This document shows, piece after piece, positions 39,138 to 47,252 of a stretch of 64,000 bases of DNA. Where the stretch lies: NCBI GenBank assembly GCA_964418695.1, contig CAYQMN010000011.1, positions 36,420-100,419 on the forward strand, in the 5' to 3' direction. The translations under genes and the position numbers were made by a program. Source of the stretch: Prado023 sp964418695 (GTDB lineage: Bacteria; Actinomycetota; Actinomycetes; S36-B12; CAIYMF01). The notes beneath the pieces were generated by a model. It searched no databases and was not told where the DNA came from. It was given only the letters and a program-made list of their open reading frames with translations. The stretch's first letter is position 1. Each line of letters opens with the position of its first letter.

Positions 39138-39586
39138 CCTTGCGGGCACGGGGCGAGCCCGGGTCGACGGAGGGGCGGGACGACGCGCGTGGGCGGGTCG
39201 GGCCCGGGGCGGGCCCGGGGCGGGCCCGGGGCGGGCCCGGGGCGGGGCCGGGGCGGGGCCGGGGCGGGGCCGGGGCGGGGCCGGGGCGGGGNNNNNNNNN
39301 NNNNNNNNNNNNNNNNNNNNNNNNNNNNNNNNNNNNNNNNNNNNNNNNNNNNNNNNNNNNNNNNNNNNNNNNNNNNNNNNNNNNNNNNNNNCCGGGGCGG
39401 GGCCGGGGCGGGGCCGGGGCGGGGCCGGGGCGGGGCCGGGGCGGGGCCGGGGCGGGGCCGGGGCGGGGTCGGGGCGACGGGCGGGGCGGGGCCCGGGGCC
39501 GGGCCGGGCGGGCCCGGCGGGGGGGCAGATCGCCTGGCCCCGCCCAGCCCTGCCCGGCGCTCACGCCACGACGATCTCCGCTGAGG
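39138..39586. repeat. CCGGGGCGGGG tandem array containing an assembly gap
   Basis: From about 39195 a GGGCCCGGGGC run passes into an 11-base unit, CCGGGGCGGGG, repeated on both sides of 100 N at 39292-39391, ending near 39480. True length is unknown. The plus strand is strongly G4-forming. No gene is supported. Confidence 0.9.
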
Positions 39587-39976
39587 TCAGTCGCGCACTC
39601 CGGAGATGACCTTCTTGGCCACGGTCACCTTCAGCAGGAAGCCGGCGCACATCGAGGCCAGCCACACCACGAGGGCACCGGCCAGCCAGGTCACGGCGCC
39701 GCTGACCTCCAGCCCGTCGGTGATCGCCTCGGTCGCGATCAGGGCGATCAGGGCGCTGAAGAGCCCGACGCCGCCGGTCAGCACCGAGGCGTTCTTCTCG
39801 GTGATCGAGGCGAAGAAGGGGGTGATGACCGCCTGGATGATCCCGAAGATCAGCGCAGCAGTCACGAAGCCGGTCGGGTAGCTGATGTGGAAGTCGTCGA
39901 TGACCACGTCAGCCACGATCAGCCCGAGGGCGGCAGCGGCCATGTAGACGGCCGCGTTGACGAGGAATCGAATCAT
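39587..39976 (-). CDS. four-helix membrane protein, mycobacterial phage-holin superfamily IV
   Basis: A 129-residue protein with four hydrophobic helices. The motif FGIIQAVITPFFASITEKNAS matches the family called phage holin superfamily IV (PF04020-type), which is common in ordinary bacterial chromosomes and usually unrelated to phage lysis. Function is unknown. It diverges from metA. Confidence 0.78.
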   Translation of the reverse strand: MIRFLVNAAVYMAAAALGLIVADVVIDDFHISYPTGFVTAALIFGIIQAVITPFFASITEKNASVLTGGVGLFSALIALIATEAITDGLEVSGAVTWLAGALVVWLASMCAGFLLKVTVAKKVISGVRD

Positions 39977-40157
39977 GCCAGCAGGCTAGTACCGGGGCCG
40001 ACCGCCCTGCAGGTTCTCGCGGGGCGGCGCTCGCGCTCCCCACATCATCGGCCCGGTGCTCGTGGCCGCTGCACCACTGCGTGCGACATTCTCGCGGGTG
40101 TCCGGGACGCCAGGCCGCTCTAGGATGGCGCCCACCGCCGAGTCGGAGAGTGCTGCC

Positions 40158-41129
40158 ATGCCGGTCAGGATCAGGGAGGGCCTTCCCGCTGCTGAGGTCC
40201 TCGCCGGGGAGAACGTCTTCGTGATGACGGAGCGCCGGGCCGCCGCCCAGGACATCCGTCCCCTGCACATCCTCGTGCTCAACCTGATGCCGGCGAAGCA
40301 GACCACCGAGGCCCAGCTGCTGCGGATGCTGGGCAACTCGCCGCTGCAGGTCGAGGTCACGTTCCTGCACACGGCGTCCTACTCGTCTCGCCACACCGAC
40401 CACGCCCATCTGAGCGACTTCTACGAGACCTTCGAGGGCATCCGCGGGAACAACTACGACGGGCTGATCATCACGGGGGCGCCCGTCGAGCTCATGGCCT
40501 TCGAGGAGGTCACGTACTGGGGCGAGCTGGTCGAGGTCATGGAGTGGGCCGACACGCACGTGTACTCCACGCTGGCCATCTGCTGGGCGGCCCAGGCCGA
40601 GCTTTACCACCACTACGGCATCGCCAAGCACGAGGTCGCGGAGAAGGTGTTCGGCGTGTTCCGCCATCAGGTGACCGACCCGAAGAACAAGATCACCCGC
40701 GGGTTCGACGACGTGTTCCTGGCCCCGCACTCCCGCCACACCTCCGTGGAGATCGCCGACATCCTCGCCGAGCCGGACCTCGAGCTGCTGGCCGCCTCGC
40801 CCGAGGCGGGGGTCTACCTCGCCGCCTCGCGCGACGGCCGGCGGGTGTTCGTGACCGGGCACCCCGAGTACGACGCCCCGACGCTGGACGTGGAGTACCG
40901 CCGAGACCTCGCCGCAGGCCTGCACATCGAGCTGCCGCGCAACTACTACCGCGACGACGACCCCCAGCAGCTGCCGGTCGTCTCCTGGCGGGCGCACGGG
41001 GATCTGCTGTTCGCCAACTGGCTGAACTACTGCGTCTATCAGGAGACGCCCTACGACCTGCACGCGCTGGCCGAATGCGAGCCTCCGGTCCATCGCCCGG
41101 CGCGAGCGCCCGCCGAGCTCGCCGACTGA
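40158..41129 (+). CDS. metA: homoserine O-acyltransferase MetA
   Basis: A 323-residue enzyme that transfers an acetyl or succinyl group to homoserine, the first committed step of methionine synthesis. The catalytic Cys142 lies in LAICWAAQAELYHHYGI and the catalytic His/Glu in TGHPEYD. The lysine site LMPAKQTTE and the family block GAPVELMAFEEVTYW are conserved. Whether acetyl- or succinyl-CoA is used needs the residue at the acyl pocket compared by alignment. ATG at 40158 starts the conserved MPVRI. Confidence 0.93.
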   Translation: MPVRIREGLPAAEVLAGENVFVMTERRAAAQDIRPLHILVLNLMPAKQTTEAQLLRMLGNSPLQVEVTFLHTASYSSRHTDHAHLSDFYETFEGIRGNNYDGLIITGAPVELMAFEEVTYWGELVEVMEWADTHVYSTLAICWAAQAELYHHYGIAKHEVAEKVFGVFRHQVTDPKNKITRGFDDVFLAPHSRHTSVEIADILAEPDLELLAASPEAGVYLAASRDGRRVFVTGHPEYDAPTLDVEYRRDLAAGLHIELPRNYYRDDDPQQLPVVSWRAHGDLLFANWLNYCVYQETPYDLHALAECEPPVHRPARAPAELAD

Positions 41130-41159
41130 AGCGGGTCGGGCTTGGCTCTGGCCGCTGAC

Positions 41160-41390
41160 GCAGGTCGGGCTTGGCCCGGCGCGGTCAGGCTTGGCCCGGC
41201 GCGGTCAGGCTTCGTTGTCGGGGTCAGGCTTGGCCCGGCGCGGTCAGGCTTCGTTGTCGGGGTCAGGCTTCGCCGGGCGCAGTCGGGCTTCGTTGTCGGG
41301 GTCAGGCTTGGCCCGGCGCGGTCAGGCTTCGTTGTCGGGGTCAGGCTTCGCCGGGCGCAGTCGGGCTTCGTTGTCAGGGGCGCAGCACGA
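41160..41390. repeat. alternating 20/19-bp minisatellite after metA
   Basis: Units of 20 bases (GTCAGGCTTGGCCCGGCGCG or a CGCCGGGCGCA variant) alternate with 19-base units (GTCAGGCTTCGTTGTCGGG), giving a composite period of 39. It lies between metA and the nuclease gene, which converge. Confidence 0.75.
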
Positions 41391-41428
41391 CATCCACGTC
41401 ACCGGCTGCGGCTCCTGACGCCGCCGGG

Positions 41429-42049
41429 TCAGGGCCCGTTGTCTGGGTAGCAGCCGCGATCCTCCGACGTGGCGTCGGCAGCTCGGTACTGGTCCTGGCG
41501 GTCGTGCTTCGGGTAGCCGTCGAGGCTGTCGTAGCGGGCGATCGCCCAGCCGTCCTCGATCAGGCGCAGCCCCGCGTCGAGTGCTCTGCCTGAAGCGCCG
41601 ACCACGTCGAGGTAGCGCAGCTTGCGGCCGTACCGGTCGGCATCGCTGCGCTCGCCGGGAACCGCCAGTACCTCGCGCCCGAGGACGAGCACGGACAGGG
41701 CGGCCGTCGCCGACTCGAAGCCGCACTCGCCGCGCTCCGGGGTGTCGATGCCGAGCACTCGCACCCGACCCAGCCCCTCGACGTCGACGGTGTCTCCGTC
41801 GACCACCCGGGTGACCAGTCCCCGCGTGGACGGCCCCCAGCTCGAGGTCGGGCCCGCGCTCGCCCACCCGCCGGAGGAGGGCACGGCTGCGGTCGCGGTG
41901 GGGCTGCCCAGCGGGATGAGCTCGATGCCCTGGCGCTCGGACGAGGGTGCACCGCAGCCGGCCACCACGGCGGCACCCAGGAAGGTCACCGTCCAGGCCG
42001 CCGCGAATCGGCGGCGACGAGCCCTCGCCGGGTGACCGACTGCGGTCAC
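41429..42049 (-). CDS. secreted thermonuclease (SNase-like) lipoprotein
   Basis: A 206-residue protein starting at GTG 42049, with a basic leader, a hydrophobic segment and lipobox VVAGC. The SNase-like domain contains VTRVVDGDTVDVEG (metal Asp), VLGIDTPERGECG and RKLRYLDV. Key Arg and Asp residues are visible. It probably degrades extracellular nucleic acid or is a nuclease-fold protein of other use. Confidence 0.85.
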   Translation of the reverse strand: MTAVGHPARARRRRFAAAWTVTFLGAAVVAGCGAPSSERQGIELIPLGSPTATAAVPSSGGWASAGPTSSWGPSTRGLVTRVVDGDTVDVEGLGRVRVLGIDTPERGECGFESATAALSVLVLGREVLAVPGERSDADRYGRKLRYLDVVGASGRALDAGLRLIEDGWAIARYDSLDGYPKHDRQDQYRAADATSEDRGCYPDNGP

Positions 42050-42126
42050 GTCACCAGCCCTCGCCGGGTGACTGGCGGCGATCACATCGCACCCCCCTCC
42101 TCTGGGTCGCGCGACCGCTTCCGCTG

Positions 42127-42190
42127 ACGCAGATCGCCCAGCGCACGGAACGCCCAGCGAGCAGATCGCCCAGCGCACGGAATCGCCGAC
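42127..42190. repeat. 32-bp direct repeat before the nuclease gene
   Basis: GCAGATCGCCCAGCGCACGG occurs at 42129 and 42161, with shorter related words around it. Confidence 0.55.
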
Positions 42191-42267
42191 CGCACAGATC
42201 GCAGCACACGGCCGGCCCCATTGTCCGGGACGCCGGACCACCGCCGGGCCGCGCCCTCGCCGGAGGA

Positions 42268-43020
42268 CTACATGAGCTTGCGGACCACTCCCAGGGGAAC
42301 GTGGCGCATGGCGGTGCCCAGCGGCCACCACGGCCACGAGGGGACCATCGCCACGTCCTTGTTCGACTCGATCGCGGCGACCATGGCGGCCACGCCCTGC
42401 TCGGTCTCGACCATGTAGGGGGCGTTCTTCACGTACTCGTTCATCTCGGACTTGATGTAGCCCGGCATGATCGTGGAGACCTGGATGTCCAGCTCGGGGT
42501 CGGCCTGCATCTCGCTGCGCAGCCCTTCGGCCAGGCTCGCCACACCGGCCTTCGTCGCCGCGTACGTGGTCATCGACCGGGGGAAGCCCCGGACGGCCGA
42601 GATCGAGGAGATGAGCACCAGCTGACCCGAGCGCTGCCGTCGCAGGATCGCCATGCTCGCCTCGGCCTGCGCCAGCGCGGCCACGAAGTTCGTCATCGCC
42701 GTCTGCTTGTTCGCGTAGTGCTTCCCGACCCCGATGGGGGCGCCCTTGCCGATGCCGGCGTTGACGACGAAGCGCTCGATCGTGCCGAACGCTTCGGCGA
42801 AGTCCTCGAAGACCGCGAACACGGCGTCGTCGTCGAGCACGTCCAGCGCGCGGATCTCGATGCGGCGCCCCGGGTGGTCGGCCAGGATCTTCTCGCGCAG
42901 CTCCTCCAGCCGCTCGATGCGCCGGGCGGCCAGGGCCAGGTCCTCCCCGTGAGCAGCGAACTGGCGAGCCATCTCGGCGCCGAGGCCGGAGCTGGCGCCG
43001 GTGATGAGGGTCGTGGGCAT
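42268..43020 (-). CDS. SDR family short-chain dehydrogenase
   Basis: A 250-residue Rossmann oxidoreductase: TGASSGLG cofactor loop, VNAG (VVNAGIGKG), catalytic Ser in LISSISAVRGF and YxxxK in TYAATKAG. The C-terminal part is membrane-lipid-acyl like (PSWPWWPLGTAM). It is the last gene of the acyl-CoA dehydrogenase operon, after a repeat-rich gap of 261 bases. Confidence 0.88.
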   Translation of the reverse strand: MPTTLITGASSGLGAEMARQFAAHGEDLALAARRIERLEELREKILADHPGRRIEIRALDVLDDDAVFAVFEDFAEAFGTIERFVVNAGIGKGAPIGVGKHYANKQTAMTNFVAALAQAEASMAILRRQRSGQLVLISSISAVRGFPRSMTTYAATKAGVASLAEGLRSEMQADPELDIQVSTIMPGYIKSEMNEYVKNAPYMVETEQGVAAMVAAIESNKDVAMVPSWPWWPLGTAMRHVPLGVVRKLM

Positions 43021-43281
43021 GAGGGTTCCTCTCGGAGGTCGGGCGTGGCGGGCGGGTCGGGCGTGACGGGCGGGTCGGGCGTGACGGGCGGGTCGGATGT
43101 GGCGGGCGGGTCGGATGTGGCGGGCGGGTCGGGCGTGGCGGGCGGGTCGGATGTGGCGGACGGGTGGGCCGGGCTGGGGGCGCGGGCGGGACGGTGGGAA
43201 GGACGTGGTGCGGTGGTGCGGTGGTGCGGTGGTGCGGTGGTGCGGTGGTGCGGTGGTGCGGGCGGATTGGGGGCAGGGGGA
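43021..43281. repeat. 18-bp and 8-bp tandem repeats
   Basis: From about 43037 an 18-base unit (GGGCGTGACGGGCGGGTC and variants) is repeated about seven times; then an 8-base unit, GTGGTGCG, is repeated about seven times at 43206-43263. Confidence 0.8.
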
Positions 43282-44472
43282 TCAGGGGGCGGCGGTGCCG
43301 GCCTCGGCGATCAGGCGCTGGCAGCGCTGCTCCAGCAGCAGGACCGCCGGGCCCATCACCTTGAACGCCGGGTTGTGGGTCTGGCCGTGGAAGAGCCGGT
43401 AGTGGATCTGCAAAGCGATGACCGCGAGCCGGAACAGGCCGAAGACCTCGTAGAACGCCCACTGCTCGGGCGTCACGGCGAGCCCGCGGGCGGCGGCGTA
43501 GCGGGCCACGAACTGCGCGCGCGAGGGCATCCCCGGCAGGTGCGTGGGCTGGCGACGGAACAGCTGGAACGCCGGGTCGTCGTCGGCCTGCACCCAGTAC
43601 GCCAGCGACGAGCCGAGGTCCATGAGCGGGTCGCCGATCGTGGCCAGCTCCCAGTCCAGCACGGCCCGGATCATCGTGGGGTCCTCGGCGTCCAGGACGA
43701 GGTTGTCGAACCGGAAGTCGTTGTGGACGACCACCGATCCCCGGTCGGCCGGCTGGTGCTCGGCCAGCCAGCCCATCACCGACTCGAAGTCGCCCACGTC
43801 CGGCGTGCGGGCCCGCCGGTAGCGCTGCGACCAGCCCCCCACCTGCCGCGCGACGTAGCCCGGGCCCTTGCCGAAGCGGTCCAGCCCTGTGGCGACGGGA
43901 TCCACCTCGTGCAGGTCGACCAGGGTCTGGATGGCCTGGTCGGCCAGCCGCGCGGCGAGCGGCTTGGAGAGGTCCAAGCCTTCGGGTGGGTCGCTGCGCA
44001 GGATGATGCCGGGCACCCGCTCCATCACATAGAACGTGTCGCCCAGCACCTGGGGGTCGGTGCACAGCGCGGTCATCGCCGGCACCTGGGGGAACACCGG
44101 CGCGAGAGCTGCCTGGAGGTCATGCTCGCGGCCCAGGTCGTGGGCGCCGCGCGCCTTCGTGCCCACCGGCGGCCGGCGCAGGATCAGGTCGCGCGCCGGG
44201 AACCGAAGCAGGTAGGTCAGGTTCGAGGCACCCCCGGGGAACTGGCGGACCACGGGGTCTGCGTCCAACCCGGCCGGGTCGGCGGCATGCGCGCGCAGCC
44301 ACTCCCCGACGCGGCGGCCGTCGATCGCGTCCTCGAAGCGCACTGGCCCGGGCTCGTCCGCCACCGGCACCGCGGCCACCGGAGCACCCTCCACCGGCCC
44401 GTCCACCCCTGGCGCTCCTCCCGCTCGATCGTCCGCCGCCGGCGCCCCCGACGCCTGCACCGCACGACTCAC
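43282..44472 (-). CDS. ACAD10/11-like phosphotransferase family protein
   Basis: A 396-residue protein with an APH kinase fold: FPGGASNLTYLLR nucleotide loop, LILRRPP, catalytic VVHNDFRFDNLVLD and metal loop LDWELATIGDPLMDLG. This subgroup is found beside acyl-CoA dehydrogenases (ACAD10/ACAD11 in animals, where it phosphorylates 4-hydroxy acids). GTG at 44472 overlaps the dehydrogenase stop by four bases, so the pair acts in the same pathway. Confidence 0.88.
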   Translation of the reverse strand: MSRAVQASGAPAADDRAGGAPGVDGPVEGAPVAAVPVADEPGPVRFEDAIDGRRVGEWLRAHAADPAGLDADPVVRQFPGGASNLTYLLRFPARDLILRRPPVGTKARGAHDLGREHDLQAALAPVFPQVPAMTALCTDPQVLGDTFYVMERVPGIILRSDPPEGLDLSKPLAARLADQAIQTLVDLHEVDPVATGLDRFGKGPGYVARQVGGWSQRYRRARTPDVGDFESVMGWLAEHQPADRGSVVVHNDFRFDNLVLDAEDPTMIRAVLDWELATIGDPLMDLGSSLAYWVQADDDPAFQLFRRQPTHLPGMPSRAQFVARYAAARGLAVTPEQWAFYEVFGLFRLAVIALQIHYRLFHGQTHNPAFKVMGPAVLLLEQRCQRLIAEAGTAAP

Positions 44473-45731
44473 GCGGAGGCCGCCTCGAGGTACGGGCGCA
44501 GCAGCTGCCGGGCGACCACGCCGAGATGGACCTCGTCGGGTCCGTCGGCCAGTCGGAGCGAGCGGGCAGCGGCGTAGGCAGCGGCCAACGGGAAGTCGTC
44601 GGAGGTTCCGGCGCCGCCGTGCAGCTGGATCGCCATGTCGATCACGTCGCAGGCCATCCGCGGGACCGCCGCCTTGATCTCGCTGACCTCGCTGGCCGCG
44701 CCCATCGGCCCGACCGTGTCGAGCTTCCACGCGCAGTACAGGACCAGCAGGCGCGCCTGGTTGATCGCGATGCGGGCCTGGGCCAGCCGCTCCCGGTTGC
44801 CGCCCAGGTTGGCCAGCGGCTTGCCGAACGCGACCCGCTGGACCGAGCGCCGGCATGCCAGATCCAGCGCCATCTCGGCCAGCCCGATGAGGCGCATGCA
44901 GTGATGGACCCGGCCCGGACCGAGCCGGCCCTGAGCGATCGCGAACGCGTCGCCGGGCTGCCCGATGATCGCCGACCGCGGCAGGCGGACATCACTGAGC
45001 GTGACCTCGCCGTGGCCGATCGGCTCGTCGAAATGGCCCATCGTGCGCAGCGTCCGCTCGATGGCGACCCCAGGTGCCTCCAGCGGCACCAGCACCATCG
45101 AGTGCTGCCGGTACCGGTGCGCGCTCGGGTCGGTCAGACCCATGAAGATGCCGACCTTGCAGTCGGGGTGGCCGACCCCGCTGGACCACCACTTGCGTCC
45201 GTTGAGCACCACCTCGTCGCCCTCGACCGTGGCGGTCGCCTGCATCGTGGTGGCGTCCGACGAGGCGACCCCCGGCTCGGTCATGAGGAACGCGCTGCGC
45301 ACGGCCCCGTCCAGCAGCGGCTCCAGCCACTGGGCGCGCTGCTCGTCGCTGCCGTAGCGCAGCAGCACCTCCATGTTGCCGGTGTCCGGGGCGTTGCAGT
45401 TGAGGACCAGCGGCGCGAGCTGGCTGCGGCCGGTCTCCTCGGCGATGGGCGCGTAGTCGATGTTGCTCAGGCCGGCCCCGCCGTCGGTGCCGTACTTGGC
45501 GGCGTAGCCCACGTCGTGCTCGGGCAGGAACAGGTTCCACAGCCCCTGCTCCCGCGCCGCGGCCTTGAGCTCGGCGATCACCGGGTGCGGCGGCCAGGGA
45601 TCCTCGCCGCGGGCGCGTCGCTCGGCCACGTCCCGAGCGACCAGCTCCTCGGCGGGCAGGACCTGCTCGCTCACGAATCGGCGGACACGGGCGGCCAGGT
45701 CGGCGCTGCGAGAGGAGGCTTCGAAGTCCAT
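44469..45731 (-). CDS. acyl-CoA dehydrogenase, ACAD10/11-like
   Basis: A 420-residue flavoprotein of the acyl-CoA dehydrogenase family: LMTEPGVASSD, the FAD/substrate motif WWSSGVGHPD, and IQLHGGAGTSDDFPLA near the C-terminus. With the adjoining phosphotransferase and SDR it probably degrades hydroxylated or branched fatty acids by an ACAD10/11-like route; that pathway is inference from gene order. Confidence 0.9.
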   Translation of the reverse strand: MDFEASSRSADLAARVRRFVSEQVLPAEELVARDVAERRARGEDPWPPHPVIAELKAAAREQGLWNLFLPEHDVGYAAKYGTDGGAGLSNIDYAPIAEETGRSQLAPLVLNCNAPDTGNMEVLLRYGSDEQRAQWLEPLLDGAVRSAFLMTEPGVASSDATTMQATATVEGDEVVLNGRKWWSSGVGHPDCKVGIFMGLTDPSAHRYRQHSMVLVPLEAPGVAIERTLRTMGHFDEPIGHGEVTLSDVRLPRSAIIGQPGDAFAIAQGRLGPGRVHHCMRLIGLAEMALDLACRRSVQRVAFGKPLANLGGNRERLAQARIAINQARLLVLYCAWKLDTVGPMGAASEVSEIKAAVPRMACDVIDMAIQLHGGAGTSDDFPLAAAYAAARSLRLADGPDEVHLGVVARQLLRPYLEAASA

Positions 45732-45923
45732 GCCGGGACGCTACTCCCGGGCACCGACATCGCCGGTGGCGGGCCAGCGACCGGCGCGCGCGACCCCAAC
45801 CCGGGCACCGTTCGGCCATATCCGGCCGATCCGTGCCCGCGTCTGGCCGATCGGCGCCCGGCTCGGCGAAGCGCCCGACCTCAGGGCCAGTGCCGTCGCG
45901 ATTCGCTCGACCGCACCCCCCGC

Positions 45924-46698
45924 CTACCGCCAGCCGAGTGCCGGGGCGACGTGGGTCAGGATCGACTCCAGGACGTGCGCGTTGTAGTCCACGCCCAGCT
46001 GGTTGGGAACCGTGAGCATCAGCGTGTCGGCCTCGGCGATCGCGGTGTCGCGGGCCAGCTCCTCGATGAGGACGTCCGGCTCGGCGGCGTACGAGCGGCC
46101 GAAGATCGCGCGGGTCGAGTCGTCGATGTAGCCGCGCTGGTCGACGGTGTCGCGGTCCTGACCGAAGTACGCCCGGTCCTGGTCGGTGAGCAGCGCGAAG
46201 ATCGAGCGGCTCACCGAGATCCGTGGCTCGCGCTCGTGCCCGGCCGCCTTCCACGCCTCCCGGAACACCTGGATCTGCTCGGTCTGCTGCTCGTGGAACG
46301 GCTTGCCGCTCTCGTCCCACTTCAGCGTCGAGCTCATCAGGTTCATCCCCAGCTCCGCGGCCCACTGGCCGGTCGCGTTGGACGCCGACCCCCACCAGAT
46401 CCGGTCGCGCAGACCCGGCGACTGGGGCTCGAGGCCCAGCATCCCGGGCGGGTTGGGGAACATCGGACGCGGGTTCGGCTCCGCGAACTTCGCGTCATCG
46501 ATCACCGTGAGGAACACCTCGGTGGTCTTGCGGGCCATCTCGGCGTCGTCGCTGCCCTCCGCCGGCGAGTGCCCGAAGTACTTGTACCCCTCGATGACCT
46601 GCTCGGGCGATCCCCGGCTGATCCCCAGCTGCAGCCGGCCGTCGGCGATCAGGTCGGCCGCGCCGGCGTCCTCGGCCATGTACAGCGGGTTCTCGTAG
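45924..46698 (-). pseudogene. LLM-class flavin oxidoreductase, 3' (C-terminal) fragment
   Basis: The C-terminal 252 or so residues of a luciferase-like flavin (FMN or F420) oxidoreductase. It starts within the 18-bp attachment core, then continues as MAEDAGAADLIADGRLQLGI and SRGSPEQVIEGY. Its first codons (YENPLY) are shared with the other half at the window end. The prophage supplies an in-frame stop upstream (TAG about 12 bases before the core), so this half is not joined to a phage protein. ATG at 46679 could start a truncated product, but without its N-terminal strands it should not function. Removing the prophage restores one open frame. Confidence 0.9.
46681..46698. other. attL core
   Basis: TACAGCGGGTTCTCGTAG, identical to the copy at 63946-63963. 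It encodes part of YENPLY on the minus strand of the interrupted gene. Confidence 0.92.
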
Positions 46699-46743
46699 TT
46701 GCCTAACTACCCGTAGAGCCGCACTTTAGTACGCGGCTTCGTA

Positions 46744-47100
46744 CTATCGTGCGGCTTCCTCACGCTCCTTGGCGTGCCAGCTAGCGCCTTGGCAGACCTT
46801 GCCGCATACGGTGGCGCGCTGCTGGACTGGGATGAACCGCTCACCGCACCACTCGCACGTCTTCTCCAGCACGACGCGCTTGCCTGCCTGCATCGCCAGG
46901 CGGGTCGCCGCTGTCGTCCCACCACGGATGCCGTAGGTGTGGCAGTACGGAGCCGACTCTTCGCGGATCGCGTCCTCTAGGCACTCCCACCGGACCGGAC
47001 AGCTAATGCAGACCTTGAGTGCTCGGCGGTTGTCGGCGCGGAACCAGAGGTTCGTGTCCATCCCACGGCAGGCTGCTCGGCTCATCCAGTCCTTTGTCAC
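46744..47100 (-). CDS. WhiB-like iron-sulfur protein with C-terminal zinc-ribbon-like tail
   Basis: A 118-residue phage WhiB-like protein. The four [4Fe-4S] Cys are in AACRGM and VCISCPVRWEC, followed by the Gly turn GIRGGTT. The extra 45 residues carry CEWCGERF and VCGKVC, a CxxC/CxxxC ribbon that canonical WhiB proteins lack. GTG at 47100 overlaps the holin-like gene's stop by four bases. As the last gene of the late operon, it may act on host or phage transcription; WhiB proteins usually bind the sigma factor region 4. Confidence 0.88.
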   Translation of the reverse strand: MTKDWMSRAACRGMDTNLWFRADNRRALKVCISCPVRWECLEDAIREESAPYCHTYGIRGGTTAATRLAMQAGKRVVLEKTCEWCGERFIPVQQRATVCGKVCQGASWHAKEREEAAR

Positions 47101-47252
47101 CTACGCGCCTCCAATGCGAGCCAGACCCCTAGAGCTACCAGACCAGCCGCGATCAGAGCGGCACTCACCGTGTCCAAGTCGTGCGACCAGGCGCGCCAGG
47201 CTCCTGCACCGAGCAGGAACGCGGCGCTGGCGATGACTGGCAGGCGGTTCAC
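47097..47252 (-). CDS. small two-helix holin-like protein
   Basis: A 51-residue protein starting at GTG 47252 and overlapping the tail-fibre stop (GTGA). It has two hydrophobic segments, LPVIASAAFLLGAGAW and AALIAAGLVALGVWLALEA, around a short polar turn (SHDLD), with basic ends. That is the form of a class II holin. Position between tail genes and whiB fits a lysis gene, though no endolysin is next to it. Confidence 0.7.
   Translation of the reverse strand: MNRLPVIASAAFLLGAGAWRAWSHDLDTVSAALIAAGLVALGVWLALEARR

Noticed and set aside
39587..39976. A phage lysis gene outside the prophage
   Set aside because: The holin superfamily IV label is a chromosomal membrane protein family; no other phage gene is near.
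46681..46698. A tRNA gene as the attachment site
   Set aside because: The repeat lies in a protein-coding frame that rejoins exactly; no tRNA fold is present.
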